Source: Ensifer adhaerens (GTDB taxonomy: Bacteria > Pseudomonadota > Alphaproteobacteria > Rhizobiales > Rhizobiaceae). Taken from it: a DNA stretch of 64,000 nucleotides. The notes below the pieces were generated by a model, which was not told the origin of the DNA, did no database searches, and saw only the letters and a program-made list of their open reading frames with translations. This document shows, piece by piece, positions 27,482-38,653 of this stretch; the stretch's first letter is position 1; each line of letters opens with the position of its first letter. A program made the position numbers and the translations under genes. The stretch spans positions 3,491,001 to 3,555,000 of the forward strand of contig NZ_CP015880.1 in the NCBI RefSeq assembly GCF_000697965.2. Direction: 5' to 3'.

Positions 27482-28132
27482 CTATGCATCATGCCAGTGA
27501 TCTCCTGCCAGATGCTCGAACCCCGTCATGTGCAGCTCCTTCGTGCGGTCGAGCCCGAGTGGCTGGTGGGTCGCCGCAATGACGATGCCGCCTTTGCCAA
27601 GATGCGCCTTCACCAGATCGGCAAACAGCCGGTCGGCGCCGGCGTCAAGCGCTGCGGTCGGCTCGTCGAGGATCCAGATCGGGCGATAGGCAATGACCAA
27701 CTTGGCCATCGCCATGCGCCGCTGCTGGCCGGCCGAAAGATAACCGAAGGGCAGATGGGCGATATCGGGCAGGCCGACCGCTTCGACCGCCTCGGTGAGC
27801 GTGGCGCCGCGCCCCCCGGGCGAATCACCCATGAAGTCTCGCCAGAAGGAAAGATTTTCCGCGACGGTCAGTTCGCGCTTCATCGCGTTGCGGTGTCCGA
27901 GATAGTGGCTGAGCTCGGATGGATGGGCGATTTCCGGGGGGCCATTCTCAAGTTTCAGGTGCCCGCTTTCGGGCCTCAACAACCCCGCCAGAACCCGCAG
28001 CAAAGTGGACTTGCCGGAGCCGTTCGGACCCGTCACGACAAGGGCTTCCGAGGCGTCGAGAATAAAGGAAATATCGTTAAAAATCAGGTCCTCACCGCGC
28101 TTCGCGCTCAACCCTTCAGCCATGAGGCGCAT
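27482..28132 (-). CDS. ccmA: Haem ABC exporter ATPase CcmA
   Basis: The 216-residue ABC ATPase has Walker A GPNGSGKST (35-43), the signature LSAGQQRRMAMAKL and Walker B IWILDEPTAALD. It powers the CcmAB step of cytochrome c maturation. ATG 28132 and ATG 28123 are both possible starts. It is first in the ccmA-B-C-D-G cluster; ccmE, F and H are not in the window, as is usual in rhizobia, where cycHJKL lie elsewhere. Confidence 0.95.
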   Translation of the reverse strand: MRLMAEGLSAKRGEDLIFNDISFILDASEALVVTGPNGSGKSTLLRVLAGLLRPESGHLKLENGPPEIAHPSELSHYLGHRNAMKRELTVAENLSFWRDFMGDSPGGRGATLTEAVEAVGLPDIAHLPFGYLSAGQQRRMAMAKLVIAYRPIWILDEPTAALDAGADRLFADLVKAHLGKGGIVIAATHQPLGLDRTKELHMTGFEHLAGDHWHDA

Positions 28133-28239
28133 GAATTTTCAGCTTCCCTTCACTCTCTTTGTCGCAGGGCAAAAAAAAGTCCCGTTTCGACCTTCGTTGC
28201 TCTGGCACGTTTTGGAGAAATTATCTATAAGGCGGCCAA

Positions 28240-28258
28240 CACGCCAGCGGTCGGCGTG
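28240..28258 (+). promoter_or_regulatory. Hairpin in the ccmA-acnA divergent region
   Basis: CACGCC-agcggtc-GGCGTG about 145 bases upstream of acnA. It could be an operator or leader element; no known motif is recognised. Confidence 0.3.
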
Positions 28259-28403
28259 AATTTCATCCTAGCGCCGAACATGGAATGAATTTCCACGTAC
28301 GGACAGCGGAAATGGCCGCACCCGCATCCCAATTCGCGCTTCACAGGCGCTCGGGCGTTCGTACGTCAGTTTTTGGCGATCAGACGGAACGGGGTATTAT
28401 CCA

Positions 28404-31094
28404 GTGTCCAAATCCCTAGACAGCTTCAATTGTCGCTCCACGCTCACCGTCAACGGTGTCGACTACGTCTATTACAGCCTGCCCAAGGCTGAGGCGAACG
28501 GTCTCGCCGGCGTTTCCAAGCTGCCCTATTCGATGAAGGTTCTGCTCGAGAACCTGCTGCGCAACGAAGATGGCCGCTCCGTCACCAAGAAGGACATCGA
28601 GAACGTTGCCGCCTGGCTCAACGACAAGGGCACGGCTGAAAACGAAATCGCCTATCGTCCGGCCCGCGTTCTGATGCAGGACTTCACCGGCGTGCCTGCT
28701 GTCGTCGACCTCGCGGCGATGCGCGACGCCATGGTCTCGCTCGGTGGCGACCCGGAAAAGATCAACCCGCTCGTTCCCGTCGACCTCGTCATCGACCACT
28801 CCGTCATCGTCGACGAATTCGGCACCCCGAACGCCTTTGCCCGCAACGTCGAGCTCGAGTACGAGCGCAACGGCGAGCGCTACCGCTTCCTGAAGTGGGG
28901 CCAGCAGGCGTTCAAGAACTTCCGCGTCGTTCCGCCCGGCACCGGCATCTGTCACCAGGTCAATCTGGAGTATCTGGGCCAGACCGTCTGGACCCGTGAA
29001 GAAGATGGCGTCGTCACCGCCTACCCGGACACCTGCGTCGGCACCGACAGCCACACCACCATGATCAACGGTCTCGGCGTTCTCGGCTGGGGCGTGGGCG
29101 GCATCGAAGCGGAAGCTGCCATGCTCGGCCAGCCGGTCTCCATGCTCCTGCCTGAGGTCATCGGCTTCAAGCTCACCGGCAAGCTCAAGGAAGGCGTCAC
29201 CGCGACCGACCTCGTGCTTATGGTCGTGCAGATGCTGCGCAAGAAGGGCGTTGTCTCGAAGTTCGTCGAATTCTTCGGCCCGGGCCTCGACAACATGACG
29301 CTCGCCGACCGCGCCACCATCGGCAACATGGGTCCGGAATACGGCGCCACCTGCGGCTTCTTCCCGGTCGACAGCGAAACCATCAACTACCTCACCATGT
29401 CCGGCCGTGAAGAGCAGCGCATCGCGCTGGTCGAAGCCTATTCCAAGGCTCAGGGCATGTGGCGTGACGGTGACGGTTCCGAGCTCGTCTTCACCGACAC
29501 CCTCGAACTCGACCTCGGCGACGTCGTTCCGGCCATGGCTGGCCCGAAGCGTCCGGAAGGTCGCATCCCGCTCGAAAGCATCGCATCGGGCTTCGCAACC
29601 TCGCTTGAAGGCGACTACAAGAAGCCGGGCCAGCTTTCGAACCGCTATGCCGTCGAAGGTACCGATTTCGATCTCGGCCATGGCGACGTTGCCATCGCTG
29701 CGATCACGTCCTGCACCAACACCTCCAACCCGTCGGTCCTGATCGCTGCCGGCCTGCTCGCCCGCAACGCGGTTGCCAAGGGCCTGAAGTCCAAGCCGTG
29801 GGTCAAGACCTCGCTCGCACCGGGATCGCAGGTCGTCGGCGAATACCTCGCCAAGTCCGGCCTGCAGAAGGACCTCGACGCGCTCGGCTTCAACCTCGTC
29901 GGCTTCGGCTGCACGACCTGCATCGGCAACTCCGGCCCGCTGCCGGCGCCGATCTCGAAGACGATCAACGACAAGGGCCTGATCGCCGCCGGCGTTCTCT
30001 CGGGCAATCGTAACTTCGAAGGCCGCATCTCGCCGGACGTCCAGGCGAACTACCTCGCTTCGCCGCCGCTCGTCGTCGCCTACGCGCTTGCAGGTTCCGT
30101 CCAGAAGGACCTGACCAACGAGCCGCTCGGCGAAGACCAGGACGGCAAGCCGGTCTTCCTCAAGGACATCTGGCCGACCTCCAAGGAAATCCAGGAGTTC
30201 ATCTTCAAGTACGTCACCCGCGAACTTTACGCGACCAAGTACGCCGACGTGTTCAAGGGCGACGAAAACTGGCAGGCCGTTCAGGTTCCTCCGGGCCAGA
30301 CCTATGCCTGGGACGACGGTTCGACCTACGTGCAGAACCCGCCCTACTTCGTCGGCATGGGCAAGTCCGGTTCGGGCATCTCCGACATCAAGGGCGCCCG
30401 CGTGCTTGGTCTCTTCGGCGACAAGATCACCACCGACCACATCTCGCCGGCCGGTTCGATCAAGGCGGCCTCGCCGGCCGGTGCCTACCTCATCGGTCAC
30501 GGCGTCGGCGTTGCCGACTTCAACCAGTACGGCACGCGTCGTGGCAACCATGAGGTGATGATGCGCGGCACGTTTGCCAACATCCGCATCCGCAACCACA
30601 TGCTCGGCCCGAACGGCAAGGAAGGTGGCTACACCATCCACTATCCGTCCAAGGAAGAGATGTCGATTTACGACGCCGCCATGCAGTACAAGGAAGAGGG
30701 CGTTCCGCTCGTCATCTTCGCCGGCGTCGAATACGGCAACGGTTCGTCGCGCGACTGGGCTGCCAAGGGCACCAACCTGCTCGGCGTCAAGGCCGTCATC
30801 GCGCAGTCCTTCGAGCGTATCCACCGCTCGAACCTCGTCGGCATGGGCGTCATTCCCTTCGTCTTCGAGGAAGGCACGACCTGGGAATCGCTGGGCCTCA
30901 AGGGCGATGAGATCGTCACGATCGAAAACCTCGCCAATGTCCAGCCGCGCGAAAAGCGCGTTGCCAAGGTAACCTACGGCGACGGCAGCGTGAAAGATGT
31001 GCCGCTCGTCTGCCGTATCGATACGCTGGATGAAGTGACCTACGTCAACAACGGTGGCATCCTGCAGACGGTTCTGCGCGACCTCGCCGCTTAA
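28404..31094 (+). CDS. acnA: Aconitate hydratase A
   Basis: The 896-residue protein is full length for AcnA. It has the substrate and cluster regions [44 protein letters not shown] and [10 protein letters not shown] (three cluster Cys), and the C-terminal swivel domain with [13 protein letters not shown]. It isomerises citrate to isocitrate in the TCA cycle and, as apo-protein, may bind RNA. The start is GTG 28404, matching the conserved SKSLDSF opening. It is monocistronic with a good terminator. Confidence 0.98.
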   Translation: MSKSLDSFNCRSTLTVNGVDYVYYSLPKAEANGLAGVSKLPYSMKVLLENLLRNEDGRSVTKKDIENVAAWLNDKGTAENEIAYRPARVLMQDFTGVPAVVDLAAMRDAMVSLGGDPEKINPLVPVDLVIDHSVIVDEFGTPNAFARNVELEYERNGERYRFLKWGQQAFKNFRVVPPGTGICHQVNLEYLGQTVWTREEDGVVTAYPDTCVGTDSHTTMINGLGVLGWGVGGIEAEAAMLGQPVSMLLPEVIGFKLTGKLKEGVTATDLVLMVVQMLRKKGVVSKFVEFFGPGLDNMTLADRATIGNMGPEYGATCGFFPVDSETINYLTMSGREEQRIALVEAYSKAQGMWRDGDGSELVFTDTLELDLGDVVPAMAGPKRPEGRIPLESIASGFATSLEGDYKKPGQLSNRYAVEGTDFDLGHGDVAIAAITSCTNTSNPSVLIAAGLLARNAVAKGLKSKPWVKTSLAPGSQVVGEYLAKSGLQKDLDALGFNLVGFGCTTCIGNSGPLPAPISKTINDKGLIAAGVLSGNRNFEGRISPDVQANYLASPPLVVAYALAGSVQKDLTNEPLGEDQDGKPVFLKDIWPTSKEIQEFIFKYVTRELYATKYADVFKGDENWQAVQVPPGQTYAWDDGSTYVQNPPYFVGMGKSGSGISDIKGARVLGLFGDKITTDHISPAGSIKAASPAGAYLIGHGVGVADFNQYGTRRGNHEVMMRGTFANIRIRNHMLGPNGKEGGYTIHYPSKEEMSIYDAAMQYKEEGVPLVIFAGVEYGNGSSRDWAAKGTNLLGVKAVIAQSFERIHRSNLVGMGVIPFVFEEGTTWESLGLKGDEIVTIENLANVQPREKRVAKVTYGDGSVKDVPLVCRIDTLDEVTYVNNGGILQTVLRDLAA

Positions 31095-31119
31095 TCGCGC
31101 GAGCGCATACAAGGCTCTG

Positions 31120-31156
31120 GAGCCGGGACGCCGAAAGGCGCCGCGGCTCTTTCTTT
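31120..31156 (+). terminator. Terminator after acnA
   Basis: GAGCCG pairs with CGGCTC with an inner GCC-gaaa-GGC stem, followed by TTTCTTT. Confidence 0.75.
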
Positions 31157-31299
31157 GAGGTGCACCGGCCAGCGATCGGGTGCTGGATCGCGCTCACTTG
31201 CCACCTCACTCCAACGTGACTTCCCGTTGATGCAGGGGCGTCGTATGTAGTGAACTCCCCCACAAGGAGTAGGCCGCTGGCCGGTAACGAAGTGACGCC

Positions 31300-32073
31300 A
31301 TGACATCCGCAGACCGTTCTTTCATTCGCCCTGTTGCACTGGCTTTCGGGCTGCTCGCAGCCGCCGGTGCCCCTGCCGGGGCGCAGGAGAAACAGGCGGT
31401 CAAGGGCGTTGTCGAACTGTTCACCAGCCAGGGCTGTTCGTCCTGTCCGCCGGCGGATGCGGCGCTGAAGTCGCTGGTCGACGAAGGCGATGTGGTGGCG
31501 CTCGCCTATCACGTCGACTACTGGAACTATCTCGGCTGGGCCGACACGCTGGCATCGAAGGAAAACACCGAGCGGCAATATGCCTATGCGCGCATGCTCG
31601 GGCGCAACGGCGTCTACACGCCCCAGGCAATCCTGAACGGCCGCGACCACTTGAACGGCGGCAACTTGCAGGCAATCAAGACGCGGCTGGAAACGATGAA
31701 GGCGGAAGGCAAAGGGCTTGCCGTTCCCGTCGGCGCCAAGATCCTCGGCGAAGAAATCCAGATCACCATCGGTAGCGGCATCGGCAAGGCCAATGTCGTC
31801 GTCGTCTATTTCGACCGCGCCAAGATCGTGAAGATGGAGAAGGGGGAGAACAGCGGCAAGGAAGTCCCCTATTGGCATGCGGTGCGTGACATACAGACGA
31901 TCGGCATGTGGGACGGCCAGCCCGCGTCCTTCACGCTGCCGGCGACGGTGCTGACCGAGCGCCCGGGAAACAGCGGCTGCGCGATCCTGCTGCAATCGAT
32001 GAAGGACAAGGAAACGCCGGGTGCCATCATCGGCGCTGCGGCCGTGCTCGCCGGCCCTCAGGGCAAATTGTAG
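31300..32073 (+). CDS. Secreted DUF1223 family protein (thioredoxin-like)
   Basis: The 257-residue protein has a signal peptide (about 1-28, ending PAGAQ), then VVELFTSQGCSSCPPAD with a Cys46-X2-Cys49 pair placed as in thioredoxin folds, YHVDYWNYLGWADTLAS and GVYTPQAILNGRDH. DUF1223 is found widely in Alphaproteobacteria without a confirmed role; a periplasmic redox function is plausible from the CSSC motif but is inference. It stands alone after acnA. Confidence 0.88.
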   Translation: MTSADRSFIRPVALAFGLLAAAGAPAGAQEKQAVKGVVELFTSQGCSSCPPADAALKSLVDEGDVVALAYHVDYWNYLGWADTLASKENTERQYAYARMLGRNGVYTPQAILNGRDHLNGGNLQAIKTRLETMKAEGKGLAVPVGAKILGEEIQITIGSGIGKANVVVVYFDRAKIVKMEKGENSGKEVPYWHAVRDIQTIGMWDGQPASFTLPATVLTERPGNSGCAILLQSMKDKETPGAIIGAAAVLAGPQGKL

Positions 32074-32387
32074 GGACGGCGAAGCGCAAGGGGTTGGTTC
32101 GGCCCGGCAGCATCGAGGGGCTGGGGCTGAGGGTTCGAAGTTACCGGACCGAACCGGCCATAACTGCGTTCGGTGAACTCCCGCAGCATGACGATCTGAC
32201 CGGACATACGGTGGCAACGACTCTGTCCGTCAGCGCCCGCGAGTTTTGCGATGAATTGGGGCGCCGGTTTGACTGAAATGGGGCAGAGGCAAGAAATGAC
32301 CTCATCGTCCCATGGCTTCCAGCTTGCTTTTCGGCTCGTGTCAGGCACACTGTAATCGTTCTGTCACAACAGAAGGCCGGATTGCCG
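32074..32387. other. Gap between the DUF1223 and DUF2794 genes
   Basis: In these 314 bases I find no convincing gene, repeat or terminator. A 96-codon minus-strand frame exists but has no ribosome site and no recognisable features. Confidence 0.4.
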
Positions 32388-32792
32388 ATGACCGATGAGC
32401 CGGATTTGCCGCAAGGCGAGGCGCGCCATCAGCGCGAGACCACTTCCGAAGTGGTCGTCGATCTTCACGAATACAAGAACGCCAAGAACGCTCCCCCCAT
32501 CACTTTCCATCGCCGCGAATTGGATCAGATCCTGTGGGTCTACGGCCGTATGGTCGGCGAAGGCGAGTGGCGGGACTACGCGATCGACCACCTGAGGGAC
32601 CGCGCGGTCTTCTCAGTGTTCAAGCGTTCGGGCGAAATGCCGCTCTACCGGATTGAGAAGAACCCGAAACTGGCCGCGAAACAGGGCGCCTATAGCGTGC
32701 TGAACATTCACGGCACGATCCTGAAGCGCGGTCACGAGCTCGCCCAGGTGCTCAAGGTATTCGACAAGGTGCTGAGGCTGGTGGAAACCTGA
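32388..32792 (+). CDS. DUF2794 family protein
   Basis: The 134-residue soluble protein has the family blocks ITFHRRELDQILWVYGRMVGEGEWRDYAID, FSVFKRSGEMPLYRIEKNP and YSVLNIHGTILKRGHELAQVLKVFD. The family is alphaproteobacterial and uncharacterised. ATG 32388 is taken over TTG 32382; GAAGG lies 11 bases upstream of it. No obvious partner genes adjoin. Confidence 0.88.
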   Translation: MTDEPDLPQGEARHQRETTSEVVVDLHEYKNAKNAPPITFHRRELDQILWVYGRMVGEGEWRDYAIDHLRDRAVFSVFKRSGEMPLYRIEKNPKLAAKQGAYSVLNIHGTILKRGHELAQVLKVFDKVLRLVET

Positions 32793-32910
32793 CCAGCGGG
32801 AAAGGGTGCCATCAGGAGACGCACGCCGACGTCACGGGCAGCAACGGCACGACCTGCCTACGGCGCGCTGCGAGGCGCTTCGCCGACTGACATTTTTCAG
32901 CAAGCGATGG

Positions 32911-33465
32911 TCACTGGTAGAGGGTGTCCGGATAGACGTCTTCCGGCGGGTCGGTCGCCTGGCCCTCGCCGAGCGCGAGCTGCATGATCGTCGTGTCGAG
33001 CCAGCGGCCATGCTTGAAGCCGGTCGCTTTCATCGTGCCCTGGAGTTCGAAGCCGAGCGACCGGTGCACGGCGATCGAGGCCGGATGGGCACCGCCGATC
33101 ACCGCGACCATCTGGCGGAAGCCGAGTTCCGTGCAACGCCGGACGAGTTCGACCAGCAGCGCCTTGCCGGCACCCTTGCCGCGCGCTTCCGGCGCCAGGT
33201 AGATGGAATCCTCGACCAGGAAGCGATAGGCCGTGCGCGTGCGGAAGCCGGATGCGTAGGCATAGCCGATGATCGTCCCGCCCGCGTCTACCGCAACCAT
33301 GTACGGGTAGCCGCTGCCGATGATCGTTTCGAACCGCGCCCGCATCTCCTTTTCGGATGGCGGGTTGATCTCGTAGGTCGCAACCCCGTGCAACACGGAT
33401 TCGCGATAGATCTCGGTGATGACGGGAAGATCGGCCAGGGTGGCGTCGCGCAGGGTCAGGGACAT
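32911..33465 (-). CDS. GNAT acetyltransferase, phosphinothricin/methionine-sulfone type
   Basis: The 184-residue GNAT protein resembles Pat/Bar/MnaT enzymes: LRDATLADLPVITEIYRESVLHGVATYE, YAYASGFRTRTAYRFLVEDSIYL and acetyl-CoA loop ARGKGAGKAL, then GFELQGTMKATGFKHGRWLDT. Such enzymes N-acetylate methionine sulfoximine, methionine sulfone or phosphinothricin. ATG 33465 is preferred over TTG 33486. The last 15 or so residues extend beyond the usual domain end. It stands alone after the Bax-inhibitor gene's terminator. Confidence 0.87.
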   Translation of the reverse strand: MSLTLRDATLADLPVITEIYRESVLHGVATYEINPPSEKEMRARFETIIGSGYPYMVAVDAGGTIIGYAYASGFRTRTAYRFLVEDSIYLAPEARGKGAGKALLVELVRRCTELGFRQMVAVIGGAHPASIAVHRSLGFELQGTMKATGFKHGRWLDTTIMQLALGEGQATDPPEDVYPDTLYQ

Positions 33466-33545
33466 GGCTAAAGACTTTGATCCCAAGGTTTCGTCGTCCT
33501 TTCACTCCCACGGAGCCCGGACGCTTTCAAGCTGCTTCAGCAAAC

Positions 33546-33571
33546 AAAAAAGGCGGCCGAAGCCGCCTTTT
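33546..33571 (-). terminator. Terminator after the Bax-inhibitor-1 gene
   Basis: GGCGGC-cgaa-GCCGCC stem with flanking A4/T4 pairs; on the minus strand a T tract (complement of aaaaaa) follows. Confidence 0.85.
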
Positions 33572-33588
33572 CCGTCTGCTGTTCAGAC

Positions 33589-34335
33589 TTAGTTGTTCCG
33601 GTTGCCCATGAACTGGAGCAAGAACATGAACAGGTTGATGAAGTCGAGATAGAGCGTCAGCGCGCCCATGATCGCCTTGCGGCCGGCAACGGTGCTGTCA
33701 TCGGCTTCGTAGTACATTTCCTTGATCTTCTGCGTGTCGTAGGCGGTGAGGCCAGCGAAGATCAGCACGCCGATCACGCTGATCGCGAAGGCGAGCGCCG
33801 AAGAGGCGAGGAAGATGTTGACGATCGACGCGATGATGACGCCGAACAGACCCATGATCAGGAACGAGCCCATGCCGGACAGGTCCTTCTTCGTGGTGTA
33901 GCCGTAAAGCGACAGGGCGCCGAACGAGGCGGCCGTCACGAAGAACGTCTGAACGATGCTCTGGCCGGTGTAGATCAGGAAGATCGACGACAGCGACAGG
34001 CCCATCAGGGCCGCATAGATCCAGAACGTCGTCTGCGCGGCAGAAACGCTCATGCTATTGATGCGGAAGCTCATGAAGAACACGAGCGCCAGCGGCGCCA
34101 GCATCACCACCCACTTCAGCGGGCTCGTATAGATCGCAGCACCAAAGGCAGTCAGCTGGCCATCCGAAAACGCCATTTGGAAGGCCAGGTAGGCCGCGAC
34201 GCCAGTGATCGCCAGACCAAGCGCCATCAGGTTGTAGACCTTCAGCATGTATGCGCGAAGGCCTTCGTCAATCACGGCACCCGCCTGAGCGCCGGCGGGC
34301 GACATTCGGGTTTGGTAATTTCTCAGATCAGCCAT
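33589..34335 (-). CDS. Bax inhibitor-1/YccA family membrane protein
   Basis: The 248-residue protein has a short soluble N-terminus (MADLRNYQTRMSPAGAQAG) and seven membrane helices. The last loop TAYDTQKIKEMY carries the conserved Asp of the BI-1 calcium-leak pore, and the C-terminus is LYLDFINLFMFLLQFMGNR. Relatives act as pH-gated calcium channels or as interactors of FtsH; the bacterial role is not settled. The ATG at 34335 is preceded by GAGGAAAC. Confidence 0.95.
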   Translation of the reverse strand: MADLRNYQTRMSPAGAQAGAVIDEGLRAYMLKVYNLMALGLAITGVAAYLAFQMAFSDGQLTAFGAAIYTSPLKWVVMLAPLALVFFMSFRINSMSVSAAQTTFWIYAALMGLSLSSIFLIYTGQSIVQTFFVTAASFGALSLYGYTTKKDLSGMGSFLIMGLFGVIIASIVNIFLASSALAFAISVIGVLIFAGLTAYDTQKIKEMYYEADDSTVAGRKAIMGALTLYLDFINLFMFLLQFMGNRNN

Positions 34336-34556
34336 TGTTTCCTCATTCAAGCTCCGGTGGAAGTTACGGTGTCGGGCGGCGAATATCGCCCTGGAAGATG
34401 AGCTTCCACGCCCAGGCGCCGCTGCGGAGCTCCAGCATGCCTGTGGACAAATATGATGCCGAAACCCGCTGCACACAAGACCCGGCACTCCCGGATTCCG
34501 TTGCACCGGACCGATTCAGACCGGCGCAATAGGGATTTACGGTTAACTCGGCCCGG

Positions 34557-37105
34557 TCAAAGTTCGCGCAGGACCGGCGCCGCCTTCTGCCCGAGAATGC
34601 GCCATGTACCGGCAAGTCCGATGCCGACCGTCATCACCAGCGCTGCCACAACCGTCACGATCGCCACGTCGGGCAGGAAGCTCGACGGCAGCGTCATGAT
34701 GCGGTTGACGACGAACCAGGCGGCGATACCGCCGGCAAACAGCGCAAAAACTGCGGTTGCAAGACCGAGGATCGCGTATTCGTAGCTGAACGCCTTGATC
34801 AGCGTCACCCGCGTTGCCCCCAGCGTCTTCAGGACCACCGCATCATGGACGCGCGCCCGGTTGCCGGCCGCAAGCGCGCCGGCCAGCACCAGCACGGAGG
34901 CGACGAGCGCCACGGCCGCGGCCGCCCGGATCGCCGTTGCCAGCTGACCGAGCAGCCCATTCACAATGTCGAGAGCGTCCTTCACCCGTACGCTGGTGAT
35001 CGTCGGATAGGCATTGGTGACGGCCTTCAGGACCGCCGCCTCCTCTTCCGGCGTCGCCGACGGATCGATCACAGTCGCCAGCCAGGCATGCGGCGCGCCG
35101 GCAAAGGTGTTCGGCGAGAACACCATGACGAAGTTGATCGACAGCGATTCCCACTCGACATTGCGGAAGTTGGCAATCTTGGCGGTGATGTTGCGGCCGA
35201 GCACATTGACGGTGACCGTATCGCCGATCTTCAGGCCGAGTTCGCCGGCCTCCTCGGACGAGAAGGAAACCAGGGGTTCGCCGCTGTAGTCGGCCGGCCA
35301 CCAGGCGCCTTCGGACAGCGTCGAATTCTCCGGCTTGTTCTTGGCGTAGGTGATACCGCGGTCGCCGCGCAGCACCCATTGGCCTGCAGGCGGCACGTTG
35401 CGGCTGTTCACGTCCTCACCGTTGAAGGCGGTGATGCGGCCGCGCAGCATCGGCACCTCGATGACCTTGCCCTTCGGGATCGCCTGGTTCAGCACCGAGC
35501 GGAAACCTTCAATCTCACTGCCCTGGATATCGACGAAGAAGAAATTCGGCGCTCGCTCCGCCATGCTTCCGGTGAGTTCGCGGCGCAGATTGCCGTCGAT
35601 CAGCGCCAGCGTCACCAGAAGCGCCAGACCGAGCCCAAGCGACAGCACCACCGAGGAGGTCAGCGCACCCGGACGGTGAATGTTGCCGATCGCCAGTCTG
35701 AGAGCCGGCGAATTGACCCGCGGGCTGCGGCGCGCGAGCCAGGCGATCGCGAGCGCAACGGCCCTGAGCACGATGAAGGCGAAGGCAATCGCGCCGAGGA
35801 AGACGAGCGAAATATAGCGGTCGTAAGCCGTAAAGATCGCCAGGCCGGCGAGTGCGGCAAGACACGCGACGGCGCCGAGCAGATAGGGCCAGGCCGGAAA
35901 ACCCGAGGGATCGAAACCCTGCTGGCGGAAGAGTGCGGTCGCAGGAATGGCGCGCGCCCGTCCGAGCGGCAGGATGGCGAAGGTCAGCGCCGTCAGCACG
36001 CCGAACAGGGCGGCAAGCCCGAGCGCGCCCGGATAGAGATGGAAGGCGGTCGAAATCGGCAACAGGTCGGCCAAAAACTGCGCCGCGACAAAGGGGATCA
36101 GAGCTCCGAGCACGAGCCCGATAACGATGCCGATCAAGGCGATCATCAGGATCTGTGCGAGATAGATCATCGCCACCAAGGCGGCGGGGGCGCCCAGGCA
36201 TTTGAAGGTCGCGATCACGCTGCGCTTGGCATCGAGATAGGCGCGCACCGCATTGGCGACGCCGACGCCGCCGACGATGAGCGCCGTCAGGCCGACAAGC
36301 GTCAGGAACTGCGAGAAACGCGTGATGTTGGCCGTCAGCGCCGGTGCTGCGTTGCCGCTGGTGCGGATCGACCAGCCGGCTGCCGGCTGGCTTTTCTCCG
36401 CCTCGGTGCGAACGGCCGCAACCCCTGCCGGATCGGCGAGCTTCACCTTGTATGTGTGCTCGACGAGGCTTCCGGTCTGCACCAGTCCCGTCGCCGCCAG
36501 GGCTTCGTCCGAGACCATCAGGCGGGGCGCGAAGCCGAAGCCGTCGGAAAGCGCATCCGGCTCGCGCGTGATCGTGCCGGCGATCCGGACACGGGCGTTG
36601 CCGAGAAGGATTTCGTCTCCGACCTTAACGTCCAGGCGGTCGAGCAGCAGAGGCGCCACGACCGCACCGAAGACATCGCCGTCGCGTGCGATGAGGTCGT
36701 GCAGCGGCCTGTCGGGTTGGCTTTCCAGCGTGCCATAGAGCGGATAGGCCGCATCGACGGCCTTCAGTTCCACCAGGGCTTGATTGGAACCGTCGGGCAG
36801 CCGCGCCATAGATCTCAGGCCAGCGGAAACCGCAACGGTCCCAAGACCATCGAGATAGGCGCGCTCTTCGGTCGTTGCGACACGATTGTTAAGCTCGAAG
36901 CGAATATCGCCGGCGAGCAGTTCCTGACCCTGCGATGCGATCGTCGCTGTGATCGACTGCGACAGCGAGTTGACGCCGGCAATCGCCGCCGTACCCAGCG
37001 CAATGCAGGCGAGGAAGATGTAGAAGCCCTTGAGCCCGCCGCGCATTTCACGCAGCGCCAGCCGCAGGGCAAGCAGCGGCCGCAGCCGTACCGAAGGCGC
37101 GCCGA

Positions 37106-37109
<4 letters not shown>
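34557..37109 (-). CDS. ABC transporter permease, YbbP/FtsX-like
   Basis: The 850-residue protein has two FtsX-type (MacB-like) halves with about ten membrane helices: an N-terminal helix (FYIFLACIALGTAAIAGVNSLS), a large periplasmic domain, a central bundle (about 260-500), a second periplasmic domain and a C-terminal bundle. This is the YbbP architecture, paired with a YbbA-type ATPase and a TesA esterase in E. coli, as here. The complex probably extracts or moves a hydrophobic molecule, but no substrate is established. Its ATG overlaps the ATPase stop (ATGA). Confidence 0.92.
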
Positions 37110-37828
<719 letters not shown>

Positions 37829-37897
37829 CAAGCGAAACAACCCTATATGAAACGAAGTGGGGAACAGAAACGGCATTCGGGATTTAGGAACAGGCCC

Positions 37898-38539
37898 ATG
37901 GCATTAAAAGGATTTCAACGGGTTTTCTTGGCACTGATGATGACATTTGCGTTATCATGCACCGCACGCGCCGAGACGATCAGCCTCATCGGGTTCGGCG
38001 ACAGCCTGATGGCGGGTTATCAGCTCCCGCCGGAGGACGCCTTCCCGGCCCGGCTCGAAAAGGCGCTGAAGGAAAAGGGCTTCGACGTGACGATCGCGAA
38101 CGCCGGCGTTTCCGGCGACACGAGTTCCGGCGGTCTTGCCCGCATCGACTGGTCGGTGCCGGATGGTACCAAGGGCGTGATCCTCGAGCTTGGCGCCAAC
38201 GACGCGCTGCGCGGCATCGCGCCTGAAGAGACCCGCAAGAACATCGAGGCGATGATCACCCGGCTGAAGGACCGCGGCATCGCCGTGCTGCTCGCCGGCA
38301 TGATGGCGCCGCCGAACATGGGCGCCGACTACGCCGCCCGCTTCAACCCGATCTATCCGGAACTCGCCAAAAAATATGGGCTGGAACTCTATCCGTTCTT
38401 TCTCGACGGCGTGGTGACGGAGGCCAAGCTCAAGCTCGAAGACGGCATGCATCCCAATGGCGACGGCGTCGGCGTCATGGTCGAGAAGGCCCTGCCCGTC
38501 GTCGAGCGGTTTCTGGCAACGCTGAACAAGACGGAGTGA
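37898..38539 (+). CDS. tesA: Periplasmic SGNH esterase/thioesterase I, TesA-like
   Basis: The 213-residue protein has a signal peptide (about 1-25, ending CTARAE) and the SGNH hydrolase blocks: GFGDSLMAGYQLP (catalytic Ser), NAGVSGDTSSGG, ILELGANDALRG and a C-terminal DGMHPN (Asp-His). TesA-type enzymes hydrolyse acyl thioesters, arylesters and lysophospholipids. It is divergent from the YbbAP exporter, the same pairing as in E. coli, which argues for a joint role in lipid turnover. The intergenic region is only about 70 bases. Confidence 0.95.
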   Translation: MALKGFQRVFLALMMTFALSCTARAETISLIGFGDSLMAGYQLPPEDAFPARLEKALKEKGFDVTIANAGVSGDTSSGGLARIDWSVPDGTKGVILELGANDALRGIAPEETRKNIEAMITRLKDRGIAVLLAGMMAPPNMGADYAARFNPIYPELAKKYGLELYPFFLDGVVTEAKLKLEDGMHPNGDGVGVMVEKALPVVERFLATLNKTE

Positions 38540-38653
38540 TGACATCGTCCACAGTTAAGGCAACGTTAATATTCTGAAGCGTCAAATACCAGTTGCGTGC
38601 AGATGCGATGCGTGATTCGCTAAGACATCTGCAAGAGATTCGGGGAGCTCGCC

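Noticed and set aside
28416..31112. 898-codon open frame on the minus strand across acnA
   Set aside because: It mirrors acnA, whose aconitase motifs are complete; long antisense frames are expected in GC-rich coding sequence, and its translation looks like no family.
31120..31156. Riboswitch or regulatory RNA after acnA
   Set aside because: A GC-rich stem followed by a T run is sufficiently explained as a terminator.
32058..32348. 96-codon minus-strand frame between DUF1223 and DUF2794 genes
   Set aside because: Overlaps the end of the DUF1223 gene, no ribosome site and no recognisable sequence.
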